A stretch of DNA of 64,000 bases from Leifsonia shinshuensis (GCF_022606355.1 NZ_JAHHZQ010000003.1:744001-808000), one strand, 5' to 3'; positions 16,722-25,980 are shown, counted from the first letter of the stretch. The notes: generated from the sequence alone by a model not told the origin. Numbers and translations are program-made.

Positions 16722-18434
16722 TCACGAGCGGCCGACGACCGGCTCGATGAAGGGTCTGGTCTCGGGCAGCGGCGCCGCCAGGAAGTCGAGATCGCAGCCG
16801 TCGGGAGCCTGCAGCACCCGCTCGGCGTAGAGTCTCGGCCAGCCGCGGAGATGCCGGGTCGGTGCCGGTCGCCAGTCGGCGCGGCGGCGGGCGAGTTCGT
16901 CCTCCCCGACGAGAAGCGAAAGCCGGCGCGACGGCACATCGAGCTCGATCGGGTCGCCGTCGTGCACCAACGCCAGCGGGCCGCCGACCGCCGACTCCGG
17001 CGAGACGTGCAAGACGACGGTGCCGAAGCTGGTCCCGCTCATGCGCCCATCGCTGATGCGCACCATGTCGGTGACGCCCTGCTCGACGAGGCGCCGGGGA
17101 ATCGGCGCCATTCCCCACTCCGGCATGCCGGGAACGCCGACCGGGCCGCACGTGCGGACCACGATGACGTCCTCTGCGGTGACGACGAGGGATTCATCGT
17201 CCAACCGCTCGCGCATGTCGGCGTAGTCGTCGAACACGAGCGCGCGGCCGGTGTGGGTGAGCAGGCCCGGTGAGGCGGCGGCCGTCTTGATGACGGCGCC
17301 GGTCGGCGCGAGCGAGCCGAAGACGGCGGCCAGAGTCGGCCCCGTCGCCACCGGGCTCGTGCGCGAGTGGATCACGCCGGTCGGCGCAGGGGCGGACGCC
17401 GTGATCTCACTCCAGGCCCGACCGTCGCCCGCCAGGGCCGTCGTATCGAACTGGTCCCCCATCGCCGCGGCGAGCGCCGGAACCCCGCCGTCTCGGCGGA
17501 AGTCGTGGATGAGGCCGGCTCCGCTCGGCTCGACGTCGGCCAGGAGATCGATGTCGCGCCAGAGAGCATCCATGCGGGCCAACCCTGCCTCCAGGCCGAG
17601 CCGGCCGGCGATCGCCGCCAGATGGATGACCGCATTCGTCGAACCCGCGACGGCGGCCAGGGCGCGGATCGCGTTGTCGAGCGAGACCTGCGTCAGACGC
17701 GACGCCGGCCGCTCGTCGGCGAGCACCGCCTCCGTCACCGCCACTCCCGTCCGGTAGGCGGTGACCGTGAGCTCGTCGCCCACGGCGGACAGTCCAGCCG
17801 TTCCCGGCAGGCTCATGCCGACCACCTCGGTGAGAATGGCCATCGTCGACGCCGTCCCCATCGTGTTGCACGCTCCGGGACCCGCGCAGGAGAGGGTGCG
17901 TTCGAGGGCGCGCCACTGCGCGTCGTCCATCCGCCCGGCTCTGCGCTCGTCGAGCGCCCGCCAGAGATCGGTGCCGGTTCCCAGCGGCTTGCCGTCGAAC
18001 AGCGGCGCGGCGCGGGCTCCGCCGAGCAGCAGCAGAGAGGGGAGGTTCGTCGTGACGGCCGCCATGATCGACGCGGGCACGCTCTTGTCGCAGTTGGCGA
18101 GGTACACGACCCCGTCGAGCGGGTTCGCGCGCACGGTCTCTTCGAGCTCGATCGCCACGAGGTTGCGGTACAGCATCGCGCTCGGCTTCATGAGGTCTTC
18201 GCCGAGCGACATCACGGGAAAGCGGGCGGGCACTCCCCCGGCGTCGCGGATCCCGCGCTCGATCTCGGGGATGAGCCGAGCGAATCCGATGTTGCACGGG
18301 TTCAGCGCGCTGGCGGTGTCGGCGATGCCCACGACGGGTTTGCCGCGGTCGGCGTCGTCGAGGCGAAGGGCGACGCGGTGCGACATCGCCACTTCGTCGT
18401 CGCCGTCGAACCACGCTCTGCTTCTGAACGTCAT
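16722..18434 (-). CDS. IlvD/Edd-family dehydratase (sugar-acid dehydratase)
   Basis: A 570-residue iron-sulfur dehydratase. The cluster cysteines expected in the family are C47 (NPCNIG), C115 (ANCDKS) and C189 (GPGACNTM). The length is that of the sugar-acid branch (arabinonate, xylonate, galactonate dehydratases), shorter than Edd. It would remove water from a sugar acid to give the 2-keto-3-deoxy acid for the downstream aldolase. Its ATG overlaps the SDR stop (ATGA). A branched-chain amino acid role is unlikely in this catabolic operon. Confidence 0.9.
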   Translation of the reverse strand: MTFRSRAWFDGDDEVAMSHRVALRLDDADRGKPVVGIADTASALNPCNIGFARLIPEIERGIRDAGGVPARFPVMSLGEDLMKPSAMLYRNLVAIELEETVRANPLDGVVYLANCDKSVPASIMAAVTTNLPSLLLLGGARAAPLFDGKPLGTGTDLWRALDERRAGRMDDAQWRALERTLSCAGPGACNTMGTASTMAILTEVVGMSLPGTAGLSAVGDELTVTAYRTGVAVTEAVLADERPASRLTQVSLDNAIRALAAVAGSTNAVIHLAAIAGRLGLEAGLARMDALWRDIDLLADVEPSGAGLIHDFRRDGGVPALAAAMGDQFDTTALAGDGRAWSEITASAPAPTGVIHSRTSPVATGPTLAAVFGSLAPTGAVIKTAAASPGLLTHTGRALVFDDYADMRERLDDESLVVTAEDVIVVRTCGPVGVPGMPEWGMAPIPRRLVEQGVTDMVRISDGRMSGTSFGTVVLHVSPESAVGGPLALVHDGDPIELDVPSRRLSLLVGEDELARRRADWRPAPTRHLRGWPRLYAERVLQAPDGCDLDFLAAPLPETRPFIEPVVGRS

Positions 18435-19318
18435 TCGGAACCTCCCGCGGTGCGCCGTCTGCTCGGGTCGGTCGAGTCTCGACCGAGAATGGATGCCCAC
18501 CCGCCGTCGATCCGAATCGACTGGCCGGTGACATACGACGCGTCGTCGGAGAGCAGGAACCGTACGACGGACGCGACTTCGCTCGCGTCCGCTATGCGGC
18601 CGAGCGCGCTCTTGTCGGCGAGATCGCGCCGGGCGCCTTCGGGGTCGGGTGCCGAAGCGAACGAAGAAGCGAGAGCGGGTGTCATCACCGCGCCCGGAGC
18701 CACGGCATTGACGCGGATGCCCTGGGCGCCGTAGGCGACGGCGGCGTTGCGGGTCAACGCCTCGACAGCCGCCTTGGTCATTTCGTACACGCCGAACTCG
18801 GCGTACGAACGGGTCGCGTGCACGGACGACATGTTGACGATCGCGCCGCCGGTGCCGTGGCCGCCCGCTGCGTCGGCTGCGTCGGCTGCGTCGGCTCGAG
18901 CGTCGAGCATCCGCCCGATCGCCACGCTCGTACCCCACAGGGTGCCGAACTGGTTGACGCCGACCAGCCGTTGAGCGACCTCCGCCGTGACGGCGTGCAA
19001 GGGCTCCCGAATGGTGATGCCGGCGCAGTTGACCCAACCGACGAGGACGCCGAGCGTCGCTGCGGCGTCGGCGGCTCGCACGTGGGTCGCGCGCTCGGCG
19101 ACGTCGCCGGTCACGACTGCGGATCGCGTGAGACGCCCCAGTCGCTCTTCGGCCGCGCGCAGCGCGGCCTCGTCGGTGTCGACCAGCACCAGCGCCCAGC
19201 CGTGCGCGGCGAGATCGTCGGCGATCGCACGACCGATGCCGCCCGCGGCGCCGGTGACGACGGCGACCTTCGTGCTGTCGTTCGCGGCCTTCGTCGAGGG
19301 CCCGCTCGCGGCCGTCAT
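18431..19318 (-). CDS. Short-chain dehydrogenase/reductase (SDR)
   Basis: A 295-residue classical SDR. The NAD(P) motif TGAAGGIG is at 22-29; the catalytic set is S165 (NMSSV), Y178 and K182 (YEMTK). An acidic residue after the second strand (VDTDE, about 47) favours NAD. An insertion ADAADAADAAG (about 143-152) is made by a 9-bp DNA repeat. In this operon it most likely oxidises the imported sugar (or a hydroxyl of the sugar acid) before dehydration. ATG 19318 overlaps the stop of the ceramidase-like gene; the longer frame upstream is that gene's shadow. Confidence 0.88.
   Translation of the reverse strand: MTAASGPSTKAANDSTKVAVVTGAAGGIGRAIADDLAAHGWALVLVDTDEAALRAAEERLGRLTRSAVVTGDVAERATHVRAADAAATLGVLVGWVNCAGITIREPLHAVTAEVAQRLVGVNQFGTLWGTSVAIGRMLDARADAADAADAAGGHGTGGAIVNMSSVHATRSYAEFGVYEMTKAAVEALTRNAAVAYGAQGIRVNAVAPGAVMTPALASSFASAPDPEGARRDLADKSALGRIADASEVASVVRFLLSDDASYVTGQSIRIDGGWASILGRDSTDPSRRRTAGGSE
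18867..18893 (-). repeat. 9-bp in-frame triplet repeat in the SDR gene
   Basis: GCTGCGTCG is repeated three times in a row, encoding the Ala-Asp-Ala insertion of the SDR. Confidence 0.8.
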
Positions 19319-20745
19319 GCGAGCACCGGGCGCGGGGCGGGCAGCGCCTCGATGAGATCGGAGGCGAAGGCGATCACGCGCTCGAGCCCTCCGCGAGCGA
19401 GCAGGGTCTGCCACACCTGGTAGGAGGAGTCGGCGTCGTAGGTCTCGGCGGGGGGAAGGTACATGAATCCTGGTCCGTTCGTGAGGTTGAGCACCATGAT
19501 CATCCGGTCGGCGAAGCGTTCGCGCAGTTCGAGCTGCAGCTTCGAGAACGCCTCCCCGGGTTGTGCGACGAACACGGCGTCGCCCAGTTGCCACACCCAC
19601 ACCGGGTGCTCTGCGGTCAGTCCGGCGCGATAGCCGTCGGCGAGCCGTTCGGAACGCGCGATCCGCTCCTGGGCCGCGAGCGGGTCGATCCCCGCCCACC
19701 GTTCGGCGAGCTCGGCGGCACTGACGACGGGGCGGCATTCCAATTCGACGCTGCCCGAGAGGAAGACCAGGTCGGGGTTGGGCTCCGCGGGTTCGGCGTG
19801 CCAGATGCCGAGGGGCGCGCCGGACTCGACGATGCCCGCGAACTCGAGTCGCGTCGACGGAGCCGACATCGTCTCGAGGGTCGAGAGCACGGCGTGGCCC
19901 AGCGACCGGCCGTGCCGGTCGGCGAGGTCGGTGCCCGGCGTGTACTGCTCGCGCGGCGAGAGGTCACCGGAGGCGCCCTGGAAGAAGAAGCACGGTGCCC
20001 CGGTGACCCGTTCCACGAGCTCGCGCGTCGCGCCGATGAAGTCGGGAGAGAGCAGGGAGTTCTCGTGCGCCAGGGTGGTCGGGTGACAGGCGTAGTTGAC
20101 CAGCACGCCCGTGACGGCACCCGACGAGTCGGAGATACGGCCGACGGCGACCGTGTCGTCCGCAGCGCGGGAGGGATTGAAGGCGAGCACCTCCCGGTCG
20201 CCACAGGGGAAGTCGCGATTCACCGCCAGGTCGCAGTGCCCGTATTCCCACGTGACGACCTGCGGGGCCGCGGTGGCCCGCGCCGTCCGGCATGCCTCGA
20301 CGATCTGCTCGACGAGGCGTTCGCGGTAGGGCTCCACCAGCTCGCTGCCGGGCAGACCCAGGTCTCCCTCGGCGAGCGAGGGACCGGCATGCGTATGGAT
20401 GAGATGCAGCAGCAGAGTCTCGTCCGTCGCGCCGAGCGCCGCGACGATCGGGTCGAACACCCCGGCGTACACGCCGATGCTCTGCCACCAGCCCAGGTCG
20501 GCTGTCACGATGTACCGCCAGGTGCCGGACGCGGTGTCGCGCAGGGCGAGCGCACTCGCCGTCAGCGGGCGGTGCACTCCCGTGGCGTGACCGATACGTG
20601 CGGCACCCCAGTTGTGCGCGCGGATTCCCACCGGGGGCGTGATGTCGACGATCGCGGTGCCCACGACGATCGCGGATTCGCGCGGGGTGAACGAGGTGAA
20701 GCTCGGACGGGCGTCCCGAAGCACCGGGGCGGAGGACTCATACAT
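19315..20745 (-). CDS. Neutral/alkaline ceramidase-like N-terminal domain protein
   Basis: A 476-residue protein related to the catalytic domain of neutral ceramidases. The opening VGTAIVDITPPVGI, the zinc histidines H117/H119 (IHTHAGP) and H221 (ACHPTT), and PGEAFSKLQ (about 400) are all conserved. The nucleophile loop, QSN-x-GD in true ceramidases, reads QGASGD (256-261), so the usual Ser is Gly. No signal peptide is seen, unlike secreted ceramidases. It is translationally linked to the ATPase gene before it and the SDR after it. A metal-dependent hydrolase acting on the imported compound is the best guess; ceramide as substrate is unlikely. Confidence 0.8.
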   Translation of the reverse strand: MYESSAPVLRDARPSFTSFTPRESAIVVGTAIVDITPPVGIRAHNWGAARIGHATGVHRPLTASALALRDTASGTWRYIVTADLGWWQSIGVYAGVFDPIVAALGATDETLLLHLIHTHAGPSLAEGDLGLPGSELVEPYRERLVEQIVEACRTARATAAPQVVTWEYGHCDLAVNRDFPCGDREVLAFNPSRAADDTVAVGRISDSSGAVTGVLVNYACHPTTLAHENSLLSPDFIGATRELVERVTGAPCFFFQGASGDLSPREQYTPGTDLADRHGRSLGHAVLSTLETMSAPSTRLEFAGIVESGAPLGIWHAEPAEPNPDLVFLSGSVELECRPVVSAAELAERWAGIDPLAAQERIARSERLADGYRAGLTAEHPVWVWQLGDAVFVAQPGEAFSKLQLELRERFADRMIMVLNLTNGPGFMYLPPAETYDADSSYQVWQTLLARGGLERVIAFASDLIEALPAPRPVLA

Positions 20746-21547
20746 CGGCAGGGCCCTTTCGATCGATGCCCTGAGGGATGGCCGCGAGCAGCGCCCGGGT
20801 GTACGGATCGCGCGGACTGGCGAACAGCTGCTCGCGCGGGGCGTACTCGACGATGCGCCCCGCGTTCATGACCGCGATGTTGTGCGACATGTATCGGGCG
20901 ACGGCCAGGTCGTGAGTGATGAACAGATAGGTGAGCCCGATGTCGCGCTGCAGCCGGCTGAGCAGATTCAGGATCTGAGCGCGCACGGAGACGTCGAGCG
21001 CCGATACGGCCTCGTCGAGAACCACCACCTCGGGGTTCACCGCGAGGGCGCGCGCGATCGCGACACGCTGGCACTGACCGCCCGACAACTCCTGCGGCTT
21101 GCGGCCGAGCTGCGCGACGGTCAAGCCGACGGCATCGCCCAGCTCAGCCGCTCGCCGCGCGCGACCGGCTGTGTCGAGGTATCCGTGTGCGACCATCGGC
21201 CCCTCGATGATGCGCTGCACGGTGTGCCGGCGGTTCAGCTGACCGAACGGGTCTTGCAGTACGACCTGGATGCGGCGCCAAAGCTTTTGCAGTTCGGTCC
21301 GCTTCAGCGCGTGAACGTCCTGGCCGCAGACCCGGACCACTCCACTGTCCGGGCGCTGAAGCCCGAGAACGGTGCGGGCCGTCGTCGTCTTGCCGCTGCC
21401 CGACTGACCGACGAGGGCGAGGGTGGTCCCGCGCTCGACGGTGAAACTGACATGGTCCATGGCCCGGGTCGTCCGTTTGCCCTGGGTGAAGGTCAACTGC
21501 AGGTCGTCGGCGACGATGACCGGTTCGGAGTGGGATGTCGTGGTCAT
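20738..21547 (-). CDS. ABC transporter ATP-binding protein (OppF/DppF type)
   Basis: A 269-residue ATPase. Walker A GQSGSGKT (47-54), signature LSGGQ (154-158), Walker B VVVLDEA (D178, E179) and the H-loop FITHD are all intact. The C-terminal segment with P-x-x-x-Y-T-R-x-L-L is the Opp/Dpp-specific tail. It powers the importer with the OppD-type partner. ATG 21547 overlaps the stop of that gene; the longer upstream frame is a shadow. Confidence 0.92.
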   Translation of the reverse strand: MTTTSHSEPVIVADDLQLTFTQGKRTTRAMDHVSFTVERGTTLALVGQSGSGKTTTARTVLGLQRPDSGVVRVCGQDVHALKRTELQKLWRRIQVVLQDPFGQLNRRHTVQRIIEGPMVAHGYLDTAGRARRAAELGDAVGLTVAQLGRKPQELSGGQCQRVAIARALAVNPEVVVLDEAVSALDVSVRAQILNLLSRLQRDIGLTYLFITHDLAVARYMSHNIAVMNAGRIVEYAPREQLFASPRDPYTRALLAAIPQGIDRKGPADV

Positions 21548-22437
21548 GCGCGGGCTCCCAGAGTGGCGTGGTCGATGGGCGCGACGGTCTCGCTCAGCAG
21601 CCTGATGTCGGCCGGCATCGTCGTGATCGGGCGGTCGAGCGGCATGTCGAGCGTGCACAGCGAGCCCACCAAGCCCTGGGTATAGGGGTGCAGCGGGTTC
21701 GTGAAGATCTCCTCGGCGGTGCCCCGCTCGACGATTCGGCCGGCGAACATCACCTGGATGTCGTCGCAGAACTCCGAAGCCACAGCCAGGTCGTGGGTGA
21801 TGAAGACCATGGCCATCTGTCGCTCGCCGACGAGTGAGCGCAGCAGATCGAGCACCGTCGCCTGCGTGGTGACATCGAGGGCGGTGGTCGCCTCATCGGC
21901 GATCAACAGCGACGGGCTCCCGCTCATCGCCATCGCGATGACGACGCGCTGCAGCATTCCGCCCGACATCTCGAAGGGATAGAGGTCGTAGCGCTCGGCG
22001 GGCCGGTCGATGCCCACCGCGGCGAACAGCTCTTCGACCGCCGTCCGCGCTGCGGCCCTGCCGAGCTTCGAGTGCAGCCGCACCGCCTCGGCGACCTGCG
22101 CGCCGACCGTCATGACGGGATTCAGCGACGACATCGGATTCTGGTAGATCATGGCCGCCGACGTGCCGCGATAGCGGTTCAACCTCGCGCGACTCATCGC
22201 GAGCACGTCGTCTCCTGCGACGGTGATCGAGCCGGAGCGGATGGCGACGGGCGCGCGGTGCAGGCGCATCAGGCTGAGCGCCGTCAGCGACTTGCCGCTT
22301 CCCGACTCACCGACGATCCCGAGTACCCGGCCGGGCAGAACGTCGAACGAGATCCCGTCGACGAGGTCGCGTGCGCCCGTTCTGGTCGGTACCGAGACGA
22401 CCAGATCGCGAACGGAGACTGCCGGATTCCCGGTCAT
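21544..22437 (-). CDS. ABC transporter ATP-binding protein (OppD/DppD type)
   Basis: A 297-residue ATPase with Walker A GESGSGKS (43-50), a slightly atypical signature MSGGMLQR, Walker B LLIADEATTALD and H-loop FITHD. The tail HPYTQGLVGSLCTLD is typical for OppD. It pairs with the OppF-type protein. Its start overlaps the permease stop by 4 bases. Confidence 0.92.
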   Translation of the reverse strand: MTGNPAVSVRDLVVSVPTRTGARDLVDGISFDVLPGRVLGIVGESGSGKSLTALSLMRLHRAPVAIRSGSITVAGDDVLAMSRARLNRYRGTSAAMIYQNPMSSLNPVMTVGAQVAEAVRLHSKLGRAAARTAVEELFAAVGIDRPAERYDLYPFEMSGGMLQRVVIAMAMSGSPSLLIADEATTALDVTTQATVLDLLRSLVGERQMAMVFITHDLAVASEFCDDIQVMFAGRIVERGTAEEIFTNPLHPYTQGLVGSLCTLDMPLDRPITTMPADIRLLSETVAPIDHATLGARA

Positions 22438-23294
22438 TCGCCCACCTCCTTCAGATCGAACATCGCGCCGAGCCGCTCACTCAGCAGAGTGAGCGCGACG
22501 AGTGTCACGATGATGGCCGCCGCCGGGAACGCCATGAACCAGATCGAGTTGTACATCTTCGCGTAGCCCTGCAGCAGCAGCGTTCCCCAGGAGGCATCCG
22601 GCGGTTGGATGCCGAGGCCCACGAAGCTCAACGTCGCCTCGAGCATGATCGCCTCGACCAGGTTGGTCGCCGCCTGCACGAGCACCGGCGGCACGATGTT
22701 GGGCAGCACTTCGACCGAGATGATGCGCCCCCGGCCCGCTCCGGTGGCCCGGGCGGCCGTCACGTAGTCGCTGGTGAGCTCGGACACCGCCGTGCTGCGA
22801 ACGAGCCGGGCCGTCGTCGGCGCGAGCAGCAGCCCGATCACGAGAGTCATCGAGAGGACGCTGGGGTGGAAGGCGGCGACGCAGACCAGCGCGAACAGAA
22901 TCTGCGGAATCGCCATCACCGCGTCGCCGGTGCGCATGAGCACGGTGTCGACCCAGCCGCCGTATGCTGCAGCGGTCGTCCCCCAGATCAGGCCAACGAT
23001 GAGGCTGAGCGCGGTTGCGCCGATACCGACCGTCAGCGAGATCTGACCACCGGCCAGCACCCGCACGAGCAGATCGCGACCGAGGTCGTCGGTGCCGAAC
23101 CAGTGCGCTGCGCTCGGCGCCTCGAAGGGGCCGCCCACCCCGAGGTCGTTCGGCCCGAACGGCATCACGAGCGGCCCGATGAAGCACAGCAGCACGATCG
23201 CGATCACCACCCATCCCGAAGCCGGGATGCGGCCGACGAAACGTCGCACGCGCGAGCCTGTCGAGCGCGTCAGAGGTGCAGAGACACTAGCCAC
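22434..23294 (-). CDS. ABC transporter permease (OppC/DppC type)
   Basis: A 286-residue inner-membrane permease with about six helices and an N-terminal helix at 28-48. GTDDLGRDLLVRVLAGGQISL (about 75-95) is the OppC signature, and the EAA loop is ATGAGRGRIISVEVLPNI. GTG 23294 has AAGGAGG 6 bases upstream and overlaps the OppB-type stop by 8 bases. Confidence 0.92.
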   Translation of the reverse strand: MASVSAPLTRSTGSRVRRFVGRIPASGWVVIAIVLLCFIGPLVMPFGPNDLGVGGPFEAPSAAHWFGTDDLGRDLLVRVLAGGQISLTVGIGATALSLIVGLIWGTTAAAYGGWVDTVLMRTGDAVMAIPQILFALVCVAAFHPSVLSMTLVIGLLLAPTTARLVRSTAVSELTSDYVTAARATGAGRGRIISVEVLPNIVPPVLVQAATNLVEAIMLEATLSFVGLGIQPPDASWGTLLLQGYAKMYNSIWFMAFPAAAIIVTLVALTLLSERLGAMFDLKEVGE

Positions 23295-24249
23295 GCGCTG
23301 CCTCCTTCCGAAGTCGCGGATCGACGAGCCGATGCACGAGGTCGACGACCAGGGTCGTCAGGATGAACAGCACGACGATCACGAGCACGACGCCCTGCAG
23401 CACGGCGTAGTCCCTCTTGTTCGCAGAGTCGATCGCCAGCGAACCGAGGCCGGGCAAGCCGAACATGTACTCGACGACCACCACCCCGCCGAGCGTGTAT
23501 CCGACGATCACGCCGAGCCGGGTGAGGAACGGCACGAGTGCATTCCGCAGGATGTGCCGCACCACGACCACGCGGTTCGGGGCGCCCTTCCCTTCGGCGG
23601 TGCGCACGAAGTCCGCCTGCCAGAGGTCGAGCATCGATGCCCGCAGGAATCGGGCGAGCTGAGGCGAGGCGACGAGCGCCAAGGTGAGCGCCGGCAAGAA
23701 CATCAGGGTCAGGTTCTGCGCCGGGTCGACGCTGAAGGCGACGTAGCCGCGAGCCGGCAGAGCATGCAGCCCGAGCGAGAAGAAGAGGATGAGGACGATA
23801 CCGATGATGAACACCGGAACCGCCATGCCCACCGACGTGGCGAGGCCGATGATGCGGTTCACCGGCGAGTTCGGTCGCGCCGCCGCCCAGACCGCGAGCG
23901 GAATGGAGATGATCAGGGTGAACAGCACGGCGATCGCGGTGACCTCGAGCGTCACGGGCAGCCGCGCGACGATGAGGTCGGTGACGGGCTGCTGGCTGAA
24001 GTAGGACGAACCGAGGTTGCCGCCGAGGGCGTGGAACAGCCACGTGAAGTACTGCTGATACAGCGGTCCGGTCAGGCCCGCCTGCTCCCTGAGGTGCTGC
24101 AGTGTCGCGTGGTCGACCTGCGTGCTCGCCCCGAGCCGGGCGAGCACAGGGTCGCCGGGAAGGACCCGCAGAATCACGAAGACAAGCACCGTGCTGGCAA
24201 GCACGATGACGAGACTCCACCCGATGCGGGAGAGGACTGCTCTGGCCAT
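23287..24249 (-). CDS. ABC transporter permease (OppB/DppB type)
   Basis: A 320-residue permease of the OppB family: N-terminal helix (GWSLVIVLASTVLVFVILRVLPGDP, of which LPGDP is the hallmark) and five more helices, EAA-like loop EGKGAPNRVVVVRHILRNAL. ATG 24249 has GAGGAG 5 bases upstream. It starts 186 bases after the binding-protein stop; that gap holds a strong hairpin and a 19-bp tandem repeat. Confidence 0.92.
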   Translation of the reverse strand: MARAVLSRIGWSLVIVLASTVLVFVILRVLPGDPVLARLGASTQVDHATLQHLREQAGLTGPLYQQYFTWLFHALGGNLGSSYFSQQPVTDLIVARLPVTLEVTAIAVLFTLIISIPLAVWAAARPNSPVNRIIGLATSVGMAVPVFIIGIVLILFFSLGLHALPARGYVAFSVDPAQNLTLMFLPALTLALVASPQLARFLRASMLDLWQADFVRTAEGKGAPNRVVVVRHILRNALVPFLTRLGVIVGYTLGGVVVVEYMFGLPGLGSLAIDSANKRDYAVLQGVVLVIVVLFILTTLVVDLVHRLVDPRLRKEAARG

Positions 24250-24277
24250 CTCGTCTCCTCTGGTTGTGTCGGCGCTG

Positions 24278-24353
24278 CTGTCGGATCGACGCGGCGGTGT
24301 CGTGTCGACGCAGCGGTCTCGTGTCGACGATGCCGTGTCGTGCGGACGCTGCG
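24278..24353 (-). repeat. Four imperfect 19-bp tandem repeats
   Basis: Units at 24278-24296, 24297-24315, 24316-24334 and 24335-24353 share the frame GTGTCGTGTCGACGCAGCG, about 13-15 of 19 positions each, most with a GTCGAC-like core. They lie between the binding-protein and permease genes and are non-coding. Confidence 0.75.
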
Positions 24354-24373
24354 GCGTCGAGGGGGATGGGTGC

Positions 24374-24412
24374 TCTGCGGGGCGTGTGCCAGGAGGGCAC
24401 CCGCCCCGCAGA
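24374..24412 (-). terminator. Strong hairpin after the binding-protein gene
   Basis: An 11-bp perfect outer stem (TCTGCGGGGCG / CGCCCCGCAGA), one mismatch and a 5-bp inner stem (GTGCC / GGCAC). No T-tract follows. It likely protects the upstream mRNA or causes partial termination, giving more binding protein than permease. Confidence 0.7.
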
Positions 24413-24435
24413 AGCCCGGCCGATGGCCGGTAGAG

Positions 24436-25980
24436 CTACTTGATGCTCGCGCCTTCGAGGTGCAACTGTCCACCGCCCTCGAGCCAGACGCCGGAGACCT
24501 TCGAGGAGGTCGCCGCGACGGGAGCCGAGATGACGGGCGTGATCAGCGGCACGTCCTCGTTCTCGAGCTTCTGCGCAGCATCCCAGTACGACTGCTGTGC
24601 CTTGGCGTCCGTCGTCGCGATCGCCGAGGCGAACGCCTTGTCGTACTCCGCACTGTTCCAGTTGCACTCGCAGCGACCCGAGAGCAGGAAGTTCATCGAG
24701 AACGCGGGCGAGGCGGGCGTCGACTGGTAGTTCGCGACGATGTAGCCCGGGTAGCTCTTGCCCGCTGGGTAGAACTTGGCGGCCCACGTCGCGGTGTCGT
24801 TCGTCTGGATGTCGAGCTTGATGCCGATCTTCGCAAGCGATGCCTGCAGGATCTGCCCGGCCGCGGCCTGCTCGGGGAAGGCGGACGCGCTCCACCAGGT
24901 CAACGTCGAACCATCGGTCACGCCGGCCTGAGCGAAGAGCGTCTTCGCCTTGGCGAGGTCGTACGGGTACGTCCGCAAGTCGCTCGAGTGGAAGGGATTG
25001 TTGGGCGCGAGCATCGTGTTCGTCTGCGAGACGACACCCTGTCCGTAGTACGCCGTCTTGAGGATCGTCGCGCGGTCGGTCGCGTAGGCGAGCGCCTGCC
25101 GTGCGGCGAGCTTGTCGAACGGAGCACTGGTCTGGTCGACCTCCCACGTCACCGCCTGGCTGAGCGTCTCAGGCTTGATGAGCTTCACCGAGCTGTCGGC
25201 CGTGAGCGAGGACACGTCGGACAGCGCGAGACCGGCCAGCACGTTGATGTCGCCCGAGCGGATGCTCGTGGTCGCCGACGTGGAATCCGCTGTCTTGACC
25301 AGGGTGATCTCCTTCACCTTGGCCGGGCTGCCCCAATAGTCGGGGTTCTTCACCATGGTCACCGTGCTGTCCGGCGTGAAGGCCGACACGGTGTACGGGC
25401 CGGAGGTGACGGGCTTGGAGTTGATGTCGGCGAGATCGCTCACCTTGATCAGCCGCACGCCCGTGATCGACTCGGGGAGGAACGCGTTCGGCGCCTTGAG
25501 CGTGAACCGCACGGTGGTCGGGTCGACGGCAGCGACCGCGGAGATCGTGGCCAGCTTGTTCGACTCCTGCGTCGCCGTCGACGGGTTCAGGTAGTAGTCG
25601 AAGGTGTCCACCACGGCCTGGGCGTCGAGGGCCGAGCCGTCGGAGAACTTCGCGCCGGACTTGAGGGTGAAGGTCCACGAGGTGGCGTCGGTGTCACTTG
25701 TCCAGCTCGTGGCCAGGTCGGGCTGGAGCTTGCCGGCCGCGTCCCACTTCGTCAGCCCCGTCCAGAGCAGCGGAAACAGGGTCTCCTCGAATGCGAAGGT
25801 TCGGATGGCGGGGTTCAGCTGAGGGATGCCCGACGACGCGCCGACCGTGAGCGTCGTGCTCGCGGCAGAGGAAGTGTCGTTCGCCGAGCCGGTGGTCGAG
25901 CATCCGGCCAGCCCGAGAGCAACGACCAGGACCAGGCCGGCTGCTGCTCGCAGCCGATGTTTGTGTACTACGCGCGTCAT
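24436..25980 (-). CDS. ABC transporter substrate-binding lipoprotein, family 5
   Basis: A 514-residue SBP_bac_5 protein. Lipoprotein signal 1-27 with lipobox LAGC (C27). The body has the family pattern of Opp/Dpp/oligosaccharide binders: PLLWTGLTKWDAAGKLQPDLATSW (about 70-95), GPYTVSAFTPDSTVTMVKNPDYW. It captures the substrate outside the cell for the OppBC/DF importer. Family members bind peptides, nickel, but also oligosaccharides; the sugar-acid genes in the operon argue for a sugar or glycoside ligand. First gene of a nine-gene minus-strand operon. Confidence 0.92.
   Translation of the reverse strand: MTRVVHKHRLRAAAGLVLVVALGLAGCSTTGSANDTSSAASTTLTVGASSGIPQLNPAIRTFAFEETLFPLLWTGLTKWDAAGKLQPDLATSWTSDTDATSWTFTLKSGAKFSDGSALDAQAVVDTFDYYLNPSTATQESNKLATISAVAAVDPTTVRFTLKAPNAFLPESITGVRLIKVSDLADINSKPVTSGPYTVSAFTPDSTVTMVKNPDYWGSPAKVKEITLVKTADSTSATTSIRSGDINVLAGLALSDVSSLTADSSVKLIKPETLSQAVTWEVDQTSAPFDKLAARQALAYATDRATILKTAYYGQGVVSQTNTMLAPNNPFHSSDLRTYPYDLAKAKTLFAQAGVTDGSTLTWWSASAFPEQAAAGQILQASLAKIGIKLDIQTNDTATWAAKFYPAGKSYPGYIVANYQSTPASPAFSMNFLLSGRCECNWNSAEYDKAFASAIATTDAKAQQSYWDAAQKLENEDVPLITPVISAPVAATSSKVSGVWLEGGGQLHLEGASIK

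Noticed and set aside
24278-24353. CRISPR-like array.
   Set aside because: Units are adjacent and degenerate with no spacers, and no cas genes are present.
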